Shown one piece after another: positions 27,191 to 41,689 of a stretch of DNA of 64,000 nt. Source of the DNA: Glandiceps talaboti (lineage: Eukaryota > Hemichordata > Enteropneusta > Spengelidae); assembly GCF_964340395.1 (NCBI RefSeq), contig NC_135565.1, positions 13,696,709-13,760,708 on the forward strand, in the 5' to 3' direction. The number at the start of each line of letters is the position of its first letter. Within the stretch, counting starts at the first letter, position 1. The translations under genes were made by a program, and so were the position numbers. The notes under the pieces are model-generated. The model was not told the DNA's origin. It saw only the letters and a list, made by a program, of their open reading frames with translations, and did not search any database.

Positions 27191-30100
27191 ACAGTGAACC
27201 TCATCATGCTGTATAGTCAGGGGTGTGTTTTATTGTTGGAATTGCGTTATTGTTATCACTTTAGAAGTTAACTTTCATTATTAGTCTGATGTTGTGATTA
27301 GCTGATAATGGTAATTGGTGTATGATCCAAACATCAAATACTGATCATGTCTGACTACCTTCTGTGCATACACAGACATTTTAATTCTGTCCAATGATAA
27401 GAAACACTTCCAGGGCTCGCAATTAGCAGCTGCAATAATCTCTTCCCAAACGAATAGCAATCACTCTAATGAAACTTCAAAGCTTGCCAGACAGCAATTT
27501 AGTTTGACAAGACAGAAGATTTATCTATTATCTTATTTTCAGTAAATTATTCTATAAATAAATTGTCTTTTCACATTATTCTGACAGATCAAATTGGTTA
27601 ATTTTTTTATGTATGTGCATGATTTTTCCATTTTAACCTACCTGTATATTGTTTAACAAAAGGAGTATACAGCTAATAGTTATCATATGCAGTTATATTG
27701 ACAAAACTGATCAGGCTAGACATAGCTGTGTTTATATAGATGTAACGGTATTAGGCTTTTCCTTAAATGCTTAAGCTTGCCCAGAACTTTATCTCCAAAG
27801 TAAACAACCTGTTAACAAAACAGAGAGCACCTTTCTATAGATCAATCATAACCTTTTCAATGAATAGGGAAATCTTATATCTGATATTTACATACAAGTA
27901 TACATGTCTCTTGTAAAGTACCATGTGTACAAGTGTATAAAATGTAGACAGATTCAGTCTCTCAGTCTTTCTATAGCAAAAAATTAGATCAGACACAGAA
28001 GGGAAATCTCTTAAGCCATTTGTAGAAATGCACTGATGATAACCTTAGATTGCTAGAAAATTACAGTGTGGGTGTTTTTTGTTGAGTCGAAAGCCATAAG
28101 AATGCACTAAGAAGGCCGCAAACTCCTAATCTTACTGTGTCAGGATATTTTCAATCAAAATTCTTAAAGGATGTCAAAAGTTCTAGGCTACATTCCATCA
28201 TTCCATTAACCCATTCCGATTCCATTTACTCTGTTTGCATAACAAATATCATTATCAGTGCATCGCTTGTACTCAGCTTAGCGCGATCTGATGAAAGGGG
28301 ACAATGTAGGTATTTGATGAGTTATCTTAAATACCAAAATTTCATAATGAAAATATTATCATACTACTTTGATAAGCATGGTATATTTGGAGAAAAAAGT
28401 TTAGATGTATCTTTTTGTATCTGAAGATGTTTTCACAATATTTGAAGAAAGTTAATCTTTGTGCCAAGATTGCTATTGCCTTGATATCATATCAAACTGT
28501 TAGAAATTTGGAGAAAAAAGTAAAGTACTTTTCTTTCTCTGGAGATGTTATCACATACAACAATACTTTGACGGTCACATTGATGGTCAACATAGTAAAA
28601 AATGCATTATGGGAAGCTTTTATCAAGATTATTGCCATGGAAATGTTATATATTTCAATACTTTTAAGAGTGTTATTTTAGTGAACCACTGAATTTCAAA
28701 TTATAGGTCTAGCAAGGGAAATATTCCATTTGTATTTTATAAGTCATTTTTGTCAAGAATTTGACAATTAGGGTTTTGTAACCGTGGGTTACACTACATT
28801 GTTCACTTCACATTCTATGTGAATTCATGGGAAAGGGAAACAGTATATTGTGTTTGTTTTGACAATGCTTCACTTTCTAATTCATTTTTTAGCATCATAT
28901 TTCATAAATGTTGGGAAATAAAAACACAACATACTGTGTTTGTTTAACCTTTTTCACAGAGTTATGATTATCAAATTGTTGGGATTAGCTCAGATGATTT
29001 AATACATCACTATAAACTTAGTATAAACCAGAAAACAAAACTAAATTAACTTGTTTTGATATCAGAATATAAGTCATGTATCATATATGACCATATCATA
29101 TATATCATACATTTGTATAATGGAAATACGTTTTAAAATGCTACTCCCAATTTTTTTCAGAAATAGATTCCCTAAATGTTTGCTGAAATTGTCAACAGCA
29201 AATTTGGAAAACTCCCGTAAACATGTGTTGACTCTGAGTAGAAATGTTCTTACATATCAGAGTGCTTTCTGGCATATCCAATGTACACAGTAAATATCAC
29301 AGTTTTGTGTGTTATTTTGCAAAGATGTTAGGCACAAGATTGCATACATTCGATGGAGTATGTATAACCTGTGAGTAAGGAATGGAATGGATGTTCAATT
29401 TTGATCATACATCACTGCATTAAGAAAAGGAATATCTAGGGGGTAAAGTAAATTAATCTGACATTTTAAATTGAGAAGCGCAGGTAGTTGCCATGATTAA
29501 CCTTAGTGAATGTCATTCAATACCGATAATAATAAACTCTTCAATCACCAGACAGTCAGGGTGAATTTAAGAGAGAGAGCTTTGTCTACACGTTCCAAAA
29601 ATTACATACAAAGCAGGAACTCAGTCAGAGTCAAACTGACGAGTAATCCGGCAACAAAACATCAAAATCTCAGTTTTAGTAGTTTGTTGAGATTCGTGTA
29701 CAAATACGAGATGAATTATCGTTACAAGACTACATTCCATTGACATTTCAGATCAAGTAGAGAAAAGAAAATTGCCTTGCTTCAAATTAGCTCCACTGTG
29801 AATAGGGTTTGTATGCGGATGAACTTGATGACATTTCATTACAAAAAAGCACTACAATTCTGAAGGGCAAAAAATGAAAGGTTTGCATAAACTATGAAAT
29901 GGAGGAACAGGTGTGTGGTGATTTGCCAGCCACCGATTTGATGCTAATTAAGATGGATTGAAAAAAAAAGACAGATTATTCCGATTGTTAGTCTCTCAGA
30001 CTTCCTTATCTGTGCTTTTCCAGGGAACTGCTTTCCTGTTTGTGATGTGCATCAGGTTTTCGTTTTATTGAGCTACAACATCTGTACAAAATGTACGTCG

Positions 30101-31209
30101 TCAAGTATTTGTCCCAAATTAGGTAATGACTTGATAACAAATTTATGAGACGTGAAATTTTTACTACAGAATGAAAACAAAGTACAGAAGATAGGAGCCT
30201 AATCACCGAGAAGGGTACTCTGAAACAACTAACAACTCCCTTTATATGAATTTTCTAAAAAAAAAAATGTAATGTGTAGGAAGAATTTTTCAGTACTTGT
30301 TACCATGCACGAATAAGATGCAGTTTTCATGTTAAAGAAAAGTGAACTTAACATGCAGCCAGAACTGTTATAAATGCATTGCAGATGTTTAAACCTAAGT
30401 AATATGTAACTGGACTGAGGTTGTGTAAAAGGTTTTTTCTAAAAATTACAGAAATGAATTTGGTTTTTTTTTTAGTAGATAACATTTAGTGATAGATAGT
30501 TAGTTTGCACATAGAGTTTTAAAAATTTGGTTCTCACATTTGTTTTTTGGGACCTCATGAGCTAATATTTTGTTTATTACTACATTATATTTGGAAAAAA
30601 ATTGCATTTTAAACAAATTCCAATGTTTACATTCATACAAGTGCATCCATTTTAAACTGATGATGAGATTCTGTAAGCTTAGAACTGGTGACGTTCTTAA
30701 TCAAATTCATTGAAAGATAGCAGGGATGCTTTGTACAGTGTCATAATGACAACGTACATGTATGGGAACTTTTGACTGAAATTTGCAGTCAAAAATTTCA
30801 TGTAAAATTTTCAAGTTTGTGTTTGAAACAAAAGTTGAATTTGATACTATGGTTTACCAATGCACATAAATTTCCATTTGAAGAATGACAACTTTTGATA
30901 ATTTTGTATCAGGAATTAGAATGGAATAATGTAAAGTACTATGTTAATGTGGTTTTTTTTGCAAAATTAAAATATGGTAATATAATTCCGTTGTAATTCC
31001 AATTTGGAATTCCAAGGGATTTCTGTATAAACCAAAGGAGAGACTGTCATCATTGTGTGACACTTCATAGACTCTAGATAGCTCAGGATTTATTTCTAAC
31101 TGGCCTGCATATGTAAAATTTGAGAAGTAGACAAGCAATTACTTTGTAAGCCATCAAAATTTCACTGCTTGTACTCAGATTGCCAGGTTGTAATCGGATT
31201 GAATAAGGT

Positions 31210-31600
31210 CTCCTATTTGAAGTCTCCTGTCCAGCTCACAATGCTTGTCTGTCTGTACCTGTTCTTCTTAACTAGATGTGCAAGTCGCATGTCCGGCATG
31301 CAACTTGTCTCTGTATGTATGTATGTACATGTATGTATGTATGTATGTATGTATGTATGTCTGTCTGTCTGTCTGTCTGTCTGTTTCCTGATTATATAAA
31401 CAAGCCTCCTGTCCAGTTCACAACTGTGTGTGTGTCTGCTATTGAGTAGGTGCATAAGTTTTCTTTCTGTGTCTCTTCAAAATGAGATGTAACATTCTTC
31501 TAGCCAATGTACAACTCTTGTCTGTGTGTCTGCTTCCATCTGTGTGTGATTAGATGTTCAAGTAACCTTTTCAGTGTGTATGTCTTGCCTCTCTATCGGA
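31210..31600. repeat. Degenerate tandem repeat with embedded (ATGT)n(CTGT)n microsatellite
   Basis: The phrase CTCCTGTCCAGYTCACAA occurs at about 31221 and 31406, and the phrase TCTAGCCAATGTACAACTCT near 31499 is related. Each is followed by TGTCTGTSTGT and a block resembling TTAGATG(T)GCAAGT. A (ATGT)n tract turns into (CTGT)n at 31311-31385. Confidence 0.65.
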
Positions 31601-33549
31601 GTCTGTTTTAATTAGATACATCAGATAGTAAAAGTTGCAATAGGATTGTTGCTCAAAGGATTACCTGGCATGTCATCACAGCAGTGACAAAAATCACATA
31701 TATCATTTTTCCAGGGTTGATCTTGTTTTCCCTGTAATGGAAATTCATGTAATGGTCGGGTTATACTTAAGATATAAACAGCAGGCATTGATTTTCTCTC
31801 CAGTTTGTATGTGAAACTGCCATGAGTAAGAAAAAAGTGGTGTTGGGTAACTCTCGTCGCATCGATTTTTTTATCCACATGTAAAGTTAAGGCATTAGCA
31901 ATATGGATTGATCTGCTGTGTGTGAGTTACAAGGCTGTTGTTTGAATTGGTGCATCTGTTAACACTTTTAAGGACACTTAAAAAGAGTCTTGCAAATGGA
32001 AACAGTTTTTGTGAATACATGTAGTAACAAAAGTAAGGGTAGACTGTCTGCATCTCTTCTCATTTGTGCACACAGTAAGTCAGGAATGAAAGTTCGTTCA
32101 TTTCGATATCATGATTTCATGTATACTGGTATTTAGATCATGTGGTACATAACATGTTGTAGAATAACTTTCTAATGTTTCCCCCTTCAAATTGTTAATG
32201 TATAAATCTAACCAAATGCTAAACAACAAATTCATTAATTCATAAATAGGTATACGAACAGTAGTACTGAAAAGGAGTTATACTATTTTATATGTTACAC
32301 TTGTTGAGTCATTTTCAGAGAGTGATTTTTAGAAGTCATTACAAACACCTTACATGCATTATCTTTGCCATGGATACATGTAGTGATGTACATGTATTTC
32401 AGTCATGTTACATTTGAATAATTTTAAACATCAAATAGGTTCATTTTGAAAATAAAAAAATCTAGCAAAATTGTCATAAAATCATAGGGAGTAGAGATAA
32501 AAAAGGAAGAGAGTAAAAAATCAACTTTTTAACAATTTTGACCCTCTTTATTTATGATGTTATTATTCATGTTATTAATAGTCTTTCTTATTGTAGTTGA
32601 GTTGCATGATGATCCCCAAGCTACGTCTCCCTTAAACAGTAAAGTTGACATAATCTGATTAGCAGTGATGAATTGTGTAACAAAGCTGTATGAAACTTAC
32701 CTAGAGATTAGAACAGAGATCGCCATAGGTAACGGAAGGCACATAGACAATTCATATATAAGTAAATTCATGTATGAAACCAGGTTCACCATATTCATAA
32801 GAGTTTATTCGTTAGATTTCTTCATGAAACGTTTCTCTGTCTTGGTGCTAGAAGGTTTCAAATCTGAGAAGTCAATAGGAGAATTCATTATTCAGCCATG
32901 TTGTTACAGTATGTTCAATAAACAGAACTTCGTGCATATCTCGGTATCTTTATTTGTCACACATTCACAGTCACAATGAAAGACAGCACCATTTAAAGTG
33001 TACATGTATGTAAACTGACTAAATCCATAGAGATGGTTATTCTTCCATATGAGTTTCAGTCAGTTATTACTGACTACTTGATTAATTTACTAGGTGTTTC
33101 CCTGATTCTCAATATTTAGTTTCACCTCGGCATAATAACAAATTTCACCACCACATGTATTCTAGGTGATTGCATACAAACTTTGTTCCCATAGCACACA
33201 CAACATTTTCTGACATTAAGTTTCTTAATTTTCTTCATGCAATAGCTACATGTATATGTAGAGAGAGAATTACATATGATGTTCCAAGCTGTAGGCGCAT
33301 TTAATCCAGCATTTCGAAATCTAAAAAAAATAATGCCACCTTGGAGAGGTGTACTTGGTATTCCCTGTATGATGCAAAATGATAATCATAGTTAGTTTCA
33401 TTTACAAATGTATATCTAGAAAAAATTTTATATGTTAAAGAGTAGAGCAAGTATGATATTACTTATAAGGAATTTTCTATGAAGGGGAAATGATTGTATG
33501 TTCCCTAAGGAATTGAGGAAGACTAAGGGGATGTTGTGCCACATATTCA

Positions 33550-33936
33550 GTGTTCCCAGCACAGTGTGGGATATTCAGTACTTCTAGGAGAGTGTGGGAT
33601 ATTCAGTACCTCTAGCACAGTGTGGGATATTCAATGCTTCTAGCACAGTGTGGGATATTCAATGCTTCTAGCACAGTGTGGGATATTCAGTGCTTCTAGC
33701 ACAGTGTGGGATATTCAGTGCTCCCAGTACAGTGTGGGATATTCAGTGCTCCCAGCACAGTGTGGGATATTCAGTATTTCTAGCACAGTGTGGGATATTC
33801 AGTGCTCCCAGTACAGTGTGGGATATTCAGTGCTCCCAGTACAGTGTGGGATATTCAGTGTTTCTAGCACAGTGTGGGATATTCAGTGCTCCAAGCACAG
33901 TGTGGGATATTCACTACTTCTAGCACAGTGTGGGAG
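33550..33936. repeat. 28-bp minisatellite, about 14 copies
   Basis: The unit CTAGCACAGTGTGGGATATT + CAGTGCTT repeats every 28 bp with few changes (TCTAG or CCCAG before YACAGTG; GTGCTT, GTACTT or GTATTT after ATTCA). As 28 is not a multiple of three, one reading frame passes through all three unit frames and still meets no stop; that produces a long open frame (Gly-Tyr-Ser and Cys-Gly-Ile-Phe repeats) running to 34105. I regard it as non-coding because it lies within an intron and its non-repeat tail resembles nothing known. Confidence 0.93.
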
Positions 33937-36567
33937 AGATGCTATACAAGAATTTACATTTTCCTTATTTATGAGAAATATGAGATGTATGGAAAAAGTT
34001 ACCAGTGTGGAAAGAAAGCGAAGAATGTCACAATGTAATAGTAATTCAGTACAAAAATGGGTTGAATCTTTTCAAAGAATGTTGGTCAGAAACATTTATG
34101 GGTAATAATTGGATGTTATTCTAGTTTTTCCAAGGTTGAATCAATCTGAGAGCAGCTCATTTGGTTTTACCTCCATTTGTTCCGTTCTATCTATCATCTG
34201 TTATACAATGTATATATGTTTAAGATAATCATCACTTCTTTAGAGATGAAAAGTAACTTTTCAAAAATATGCGAAATGAAAGACTCGCAATAAAAGCAAG
34301 CTATCCATGTCTTTATCATGTTGTAATCAAATTCAGCTTGACTCTTTCTCCTATGTATTCCTAGATTTCAATGAAACATTTTTTTACGAAGTCAATTATG
34401 TAGATAGAAAGATTATACCGATGTCAATGTAAATAAATTCGTAATTCCAGTCATATCTCGTAATTCCATGGCTCAGAGACACAGCAGGCCGTATATTCAT
34501 TATCCAGTCTTTGCCAATACTTTGTGAGTGACAGCTCCTTATAATATACTGCAGTATCATCCTTACCGTTAATCAGATGGTAAGATGCTCCAAATCAGAG
34601 TCTCAGAAATATAATCAACTGTATATTGTTTAAAGAATGAAACATTATCACAGGCAGATGTCCACATAAAAGCCTGTTAATTCTATCTGTGACATGAGTT
34701 TGCCAAATTATCAAATTATGGAAATTAGTACCATTGAAGTCTCAATGAGGTTTCAGTTGCAGTGTAGAACTGTAGATACATGTGCTGCCATCTGTCTGCC
34801 TATGGAATGTATTGCGCATACTAATGAGCAGTGTGCAATACCAGTAATACTACAACCAAGGCTGTATTTAAGGATATAGAAACTCAGTAACTGCATTAAG
34901 ATTTTCTGTTAAAGGCCCATATCAGATTAAGATTGCATTTTTGGTGTTAAAAAAAACCCAGTTTAATGGGGCTAGAAGGAACCCCGGAATATCTGCCAAT
35001 GTGCTTGCCAAAGCCTCTCGTTACGAAAACCACTACATGTAGATGTACATGTATATGTCAAAAACTATCAAAGAAAAACTGGAACGAAAAACAACTTACT
35101 GTGATTGTTAGCAGAAAGCAGTGTGTTTGAAAAATTTATTTGAAATCTACATTTGCTCCATATAGATAAGAATGTTGATTGTTCAAACAGTTTCCACCAA
35201 ATGAAAAGAAGTTTTGTCTTGCCAACATTCAGACAGATGTGACATAGTCTTCAGCTTTGTAAAATTATCAATTTATATGTCACAGATATTAAACACTTTG
35301 GGAAGGTTTTGCACTGCTTCTTTGACAAAATCTCATTATACCCGACTAATGTGTTGGGTCAAATGCAAGTTCTGCATGATTTATCAGTCTATGTAATGGC
35401 TGCACACCAAGTTAGGTACCTCATACTAGTGTATATGTTTACAAATTATTATTCATTCAGCAAAGTTTATAGTGGCCTCTAGGAATCATCAGACAACCTC
35501 TTGTACCAAAGAGTTTGAATATGCTTCTACATTTTCTCAAGAATTCAGGTAATGACTGAGATAATGTACATTGTAGTAGTTAGTGTTAGTGGCCTTGAAA
35601 GGTCAAATCTATCCTGCCCAGATGAGTTATCCTACTTAAACGCTACAGCAGTATGCTTTCTGCCTAACATCATTTGGGTAGATTTTCATGCTCTATGTAA
35701 ATTTTTAACAAATTTCAATATCATTTTAGTTTGAGATCATAGAAATATCATTTTTTGATAAATTTATAGCAAACTTTTTGTTTTTATCTGGTTAAATTAA
35801 GTGCATTGTTGTTATTAAAGACTTGTTTGCGTATGCTATACATTTTTGTACATGGTTTTTAACAGCCTGCTTAATAGCATATATCATTTAAAGTTAATTG
35901 TCCGGCTAGACAGTGATACATTTGTTCCATTAAGATTAGAGTTGATGGAGGAAAACACTTATAAACAATCGTTACTGCAGTAACTGCAGGAATAAACAGT
36001 TTGCCGGTATTTCCAGTGTGTAATCGTTATGCCTATGTACATGTATACAGTAGTTGTAAGCCTTTAAGAGTCATAGATCATTAAAGTGATGCATAACTTG
36101 ATCAAGTTACTATCAATATTTGATGTACATGTACAGGAAGGATGCAAAGGAATGTCCCCAAAACAAAAAACTAAAATTAGCACATCTATGTAAGTTTTTT
36201 CCTCATTAACTATTAATGCAAATAGTCTGAAGTATTGCTACAAACATTCTTATCTGTACATACCCTCTATTGGAAATGTCATATCTTTCTCCAAAATGAA
36301 GGTTATTCCATGTGACGACATGCCAGACTTACAAATTCAAAATAATATGAAATGGCAATCCTTGTTTTTGGTTCAGTGGATTGTGAAGCAAAATGTCAAA
36401 TTGGAGTAATTGACAAATACCATGTGTATTGTGCAACTTTTTGTGATTCTTGTATGTTGAAAGGCAAGAGAGTTATAAAACTTTACTATGTAAAAGAAGT
36501 AGTCTGTCATTTCAACTTAGTTGCACTGATTGATCTCATGTTGGACTGCTGCCTGCCTTTTCACCTA

Positions 36568-36568
<1 letters not shown>

Positions 36569-36602
<34 letters not shown>

Positions 36603-36603
36603 G
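36569..36603. repeat. (CTGT)n microsatellite
   Basis: About eight CTGT units followed by about 170 bp of degenerating CTGT-rich sequence to roughly 36780. Confidence 0.9.
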
Positions 36604-37929
36604 GCAATCTGGCTGTCTGTGACTGACTTTTTGTTGCATCTTTTAGTAATTTGTCTTTTCTGTCTCTTTGACTGTCTGTTTCGGTCAATATGTTGTTGTC
36701 TCTGTCTCTGTTTCTGTCTGTTTGTCTGTTGGTTTAACTATCTGTTCATCTGTCGCATGGCCTGTCAGTCTCACTGTCTGCTTTGTACACTGTTGGAGAG
36801 TCTTATTAACTCCATTTGCTCGTTTCTCTTTATCTAAAAATTTTAACATCTATCGTAGTCATCTCTATATTCAGCTTCAGGTCATTTTGACTTGAATGCT
36901 GTGGCACTAATAAGTTTCCTAACACTTCAAGTACATTAGAAATATTCACAAACGGGGTTAAGTTACAGATTTAAATCAATACATAAGTACAATGTTAAAA
37001 ATAAAAAATTACTCAAGTGAATAGTTTCTGCCACGCTGAAATCATGCATGCATAGAAAATATTTAAAGGAAAATTAATTGGTTAGTAAATATCAAAAGGT
37101 TACTACAATAATGAATGTTTTTCCAATGCAAGCACACTGAATCAGTATTCTCTTTATTAATCATCAAATCAAATACTTTGAAAAGCTCCCCAAATATTGG
37201 TGGAATAATTTCAATGAAATGTTCAACTCGGAGCAGATATGCTGATCTCATTTATAGAAAACTACCCAGTATGAGTCGGTGCCCATAGATATGCTAACTT
37301 GTGTAGTAGGTGTAACAGTAGGAAAGATTGTATGTATATAATGTACAACACAATCATAGGTATTAATGTCATTATGAAAATATCACTTCCAGCTTTCAGG
37401 TGTCTCCGTTTTATCAAATGACATAAAACAGTGTAAACCTTGATAGAGTACATGTTGTATGTTACTAGGAGCTTTTTCTGATGGACTGGACAAGATGAAA
37501 GGCAAATATGTGTATGAGTGAACAAACTTTTGAATCAAGTTGTTTGCGAGTACATATATATTTTAGCATGCTACTATATAAAGTTTGATTCTGATACTGC
37601 ATGTATGGTATTAATTGAAATAAGACATCTGATGTTCATATTAAACTGCGATAAATGAGTTTTACCATGTGTGTACCATAAGCAAAAGTATAAAATGGCA
37701 TGCTGAACTTTCTCGAATACAGATAACTTTTTCAGAGAACTCGAATGCAACTGGAAAACAATTAGCAAAAATCATGTTTGGCTGAAACAAAATGGTGGCA
37801 ACATGTTATATGTGGACTGGTAGGTGAGAATCTAACACCAAAGATGGAACAGGATTGACAGCATTATTAGATGGCTGTCGATACTTAACTCTCAAACATT
37901 TTATTAAAGCCTGGGGTGTCTCAAATGGT

Positions 37930-38350
37930 TTATGTAAATCTTTGACTGTCTTGAAGAGTTGATAATAATCTGGACTGTCTTGAACGGATGAGGTAACACT
38001 TTGACTATTTTGAAAGGTTGATGTAACACTTGGACTGACTGGAACAGTTGATGTAAAATTTGAAGGGTGGATGTAAAATCTCATCTCTTTTGAATAACTG
38101 ATGAAGAATCTGGACTGTTTTGAGTGGTTGACGTATAACTTTGTCTTGGAACAGATGATGTAAAATCTGGTCTGGCATGCACACTGTATGTAAATGTTAA
38201 ATATCTTGAACAGTAAATCTTCAATTGTCTTTAATAAATCGTTGATATAAAATCTGGACTATCTTGCCTTCAAGCTTGAAGTACTGAATGATCTCAAATC
38301 TTCACTGTCTTGACATGAATAATTAACTGTCTTAGTAGATGTAGAGGTTT
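37930..38350. repeat. Degenerate tandem repeat, about 36-bp unit
   Basis: The phrase (T)GGACTGTCTTGAA(C/G)(A/R)GTTGATGTAAAATCT recurs roughly every 33-40 bp between 37940 and 38180 and then decays. An antisense open frame of 92 codons at 37806-38084 is a by-product of this repeat. Confidence 0.75.
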
Positions 38351-38645
38351 CTAAGGATTGATGTGAAAACTATAGAGAACGGACATTGACATTAACTATG
38401 AAAAGAATCTCAAGACAGTGAAGGCAGGATGTACGCAGTAAGACAGGTGATGTAATGTTACCAGGTCAGTTTTAATTTCCCATGAAGGAAATCAATTACC
38501 TTTGTAGGGCGTCATCTCTGATGCTGCAAGCAGTTGGTTAATTTGGTTCATGATTTATGGAGGAAGCGGATTACAACCAAGCAAACAAATGCTGAACTCT
38601 TACAATATTAGGACTAGGATTTTAGAGCAAATGTTGGCACAAGGT

Positions 38646-39352
38646 TAGCCTACCTGTAGAGTTGAAGGACTAACGCTACTACGCTATTTTTGTAGACCTG
38701 AAGGACTAATGCTACGAGTAACTACACAATTTTTGTAGACTTGAAGGACTAACACTACTACACTATTTCTGCCATTCTAATTGACATTTTGATTTTCTGC
38801 TTGTCCTTCTAAGTCTACTCAGATTCTTCAGTTACGCTGGTATTAAGCCATACCCCACCGGACATATAACATGGGCAAAACATAATCATAAATTTGTGAA
38901 TTTGATGTTCGTCAGTCGATGAATCACATTTACATATACTGATTGTATTGTATAATTATGTATGCGACCAATCACACTCTATGGTGGAATGCCATTCGAA
39001 TTGACATTTTGATTTTCTGCTCGTCCATCCAAGTCTACTAAGATTCTTCAGTTACGCTGGTATTAAGCTATATACCCCATGCCCCACCAGACATGTAAAA
39101 TGTGCAGAACATTATCGTAAATTTGTGAATTTGATATTCGTCAGTCGATGAATCACATTTACATATACTGATTGCATTGTCTAATTATGTATGCGACCAA
39201 TCACACTCTATGGTGGAATGCCATTCGAGACCAGTGTAACTGAAGAATCAGTGTAGACTTGGAAGGACAGCAAAAATTCAAATAATCAAAATGTCAGTTA
39301 GGATAGCAGAACAGTGTAGTAGTGTTAGTCCTTCAAGTCTATAGGTAGGCTA
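38646..39352. mobile_element. Non-autonomous TIR DNA transposon, 707 bp, with 9-bp target duplication
   Basis: The left end TAGCCTACCTGTAGAGTTGA and right end (reverse complement TAGCCTACCTATAGACTTGA) are inverted repeats. The element is flanked on both sides by GCACAAGGT (38637-38645 and 39353-39361), a 9-bp direct repeat read as the target-site duplication. The left subterminal region has three copies of a TTGAAGGACTAAC-type motif. The centre is an internal tandem duplication of about 225 bp (38779-38999 and 39000-39228). No transposase is encoded. A duplication of 8-9 bp with subterminal repeats points to hAT or Mutator-like superfamilies; I cannot decide between them. Confidence 0.88.
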
Positions 39353-41689
39353 GCACAAGGTATGACTGTAGAGTATGCAGCAATACAGAAAAAAATGAAA
39401 TTGTGTGTTGTATTAAAGATAATTCTATTTAGTTTTATTGGAAAATCATAAAAATCTGGACAAAAAATGAAAATTAGATAGTATCAACAGGTACAAACAT
39501 TTCTAATTATCTTATAATGTCGTAAGATTGGTAAATTCTACATCATACTAGCTACATGAATGTAATCTTCTCACATTGTTTGTGCACATTTGTTTCTTCA
39601 GATTCGTTATACTTTCATTAATTAGCACAAGGCATGATATGCCCAAGAGAGAATTCAGAAATTAAATTCATAATCCAAGTTATGATTTGACTGAGAAATA
39701 TTATAATAAATTCACTGGTAGTAATAACCAGTCAATGTACTTTCCTAATATCCGGGTTCAGTACCTGTAATGCCAAACTTCAATTATCTGTTAATGGACT
39801 TCATGTGACATCATCATGCTAACTTATTACTACCATATCAAGTTATGCCCAAAGGAATATTGGCCATCTAATGACGAAATTCAGTTTTTGTAAATGTTTG
39901 CATGTTCCTGGGTATGTGTCAAACCAGATATTGTAGCTGTCAGTGTGATCATGTATACACAATCTCCCTGAGAAATTAGTGGTGAAAAGTATTTTTTGGT
40001 AAAATTGCATGTACAGCATCACATGGCAATTGGTAGATGCCAGGATGGTCAGGGTCTATCTCAATAAGCCAGCCAATAGTAAACGTTTATTTGGTAAATT
40101 GATAAATAATTGTATGTACATGTACATTGTACAGGGATATGTCTCAAACTATGGGTACCATAGTCTATCTCAACGTTATGTGTATATGAACTATAGGTTT
40201 AGTAGTGGTTGAAGCATGTTTGTACTTTTGGTAAATCCTTGCATGCACAGAGGTTCATTGTATTTGCTTTAACAACTTCATAAATGTCAGGGTCTATACT
40301 TATTGTTACCTTACATGCTCATGAATGGGTAGAGTACTTAAAATTTACTTGCGTGTCCTGGTGTATCCAGATACAATGTAAATCATAACTTCAATTAAAC
40401 TGAGAATGGAATCCTAGGACATCCCTCTCCTCTTTGTGAATACATATATGTATTCAAGTTATGAAGTCTTTATGTAATAAACTCAAAGGTTAGTTGACGG
40501 TAATGTACTTTTTGTTACGTCTTTGTGCGAATGGTTAGTACTTTCGCCTCAAACTGAATGAATTTGTAGTAATTTCTTTGTCAAACAAAAAAATGCCTGC
40601 CGTGTTTGCCCTTCTGACTATTCAAACAAAGTACTTTAAGGCTTAGTAAACAGTTAATGTATTTATGTAACATTCATAAATATTAGACTATGAAAATAAA
40701 GGGGCCTTATCACCATGAGTCACAAGAAGAGTAGTGATAAAATTCTTATGTCGTATTTTCCATCTGATTGAAGACAATTATTTAAACAATAATGTACACC
40801 CTCCTGGCCCATAATGAAAGCAAACTTTGGACGTTATTATTACATAATTATGTTGATCTGAAATGGCAAATTTCCATAAAAATCAGAAAAATTATACAAT
40901 GCAATCACACGTTTTGGTGTATAGCTAACGATATCATTTGGATGTCATTTGAATGCAGATATGCAATAATGTTTTTGGTAGTGCACTGCAGTGAAAATAC
41001 CACTAGTATGCACACGTACCAGTGCAAGTAATCTCTGGTACATAAGAAATAATGATTGATATTCTCTTCTTCAAAGTTTGCGTGGGATTTAGAAACATAC
41101 ATGTTTTGAACAAATCACTTGTCTTTCTTCAGTATCCACACTGATTTTGACAAAATAATCTAGATGTAACCAATTTTATCATCCACACATGCATACTGAA
41201 GTATCGTACTAATCTTCAGTAATGTGTGAATATGCTATTTACATCATCCCAATATGTGCAACAACAACAACAACAACCCTCAGTGAATACACCTTTCGAA
41301 GTGTTTCTGTTTCACCAACAATGGTGTGTTCTGGCAACAAGTTGTGTAGGCGGGAGTTTTTTAATCTCATATTTGCGAAAACAGTCTAACAGAGGAGCCG
41401 ACAAACGTGACAGATGTTGGGTATAGGTATACATAGAGATGAGTTATTTATAAAGAGTCCCAGGTGTGCGTTCAGACATTATCCTCTTAATCTCACCTTC
41501 AAGATATTATTGTGTTCACCTTGTTGAGATTTCAAGTTCTCTACATGAATTCTAGAGTCCTGGATGTTGGGAGAGGGGGTGGTGTGGTATTTAATGTGCA
41601 TGGTTTCAGTGCACATATTCTTAATGTATAAATGACCCAACATAACTTGTTGTTTTGTCACTCCATGTACTCATGGGCAGGATATCAAA

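Noticed and set aside
27200-31200. Nested gene in the 29-kb intron
   Set aside because: Open frames of 60-95 codons occur but are AT-biased, unsupported by splice sites or recognisable motifs, and no commoner than expected for this length.
33550-33936. CRISPR-like array of 28-bp repeats
   Set aside because: Copies are directly contiguous with no unique spacers, and the window is a spliced eukaryotic gene; it is a minisatellite.
36352-36837. Open frame of 161 codons with Cys/Leu/Val-rich hydrophobic stretches
   Set aside because: The hydrophobic half comes from a CTGT repeat and its degenerate continuation; there is no family resemblance, start context or splice evidence.
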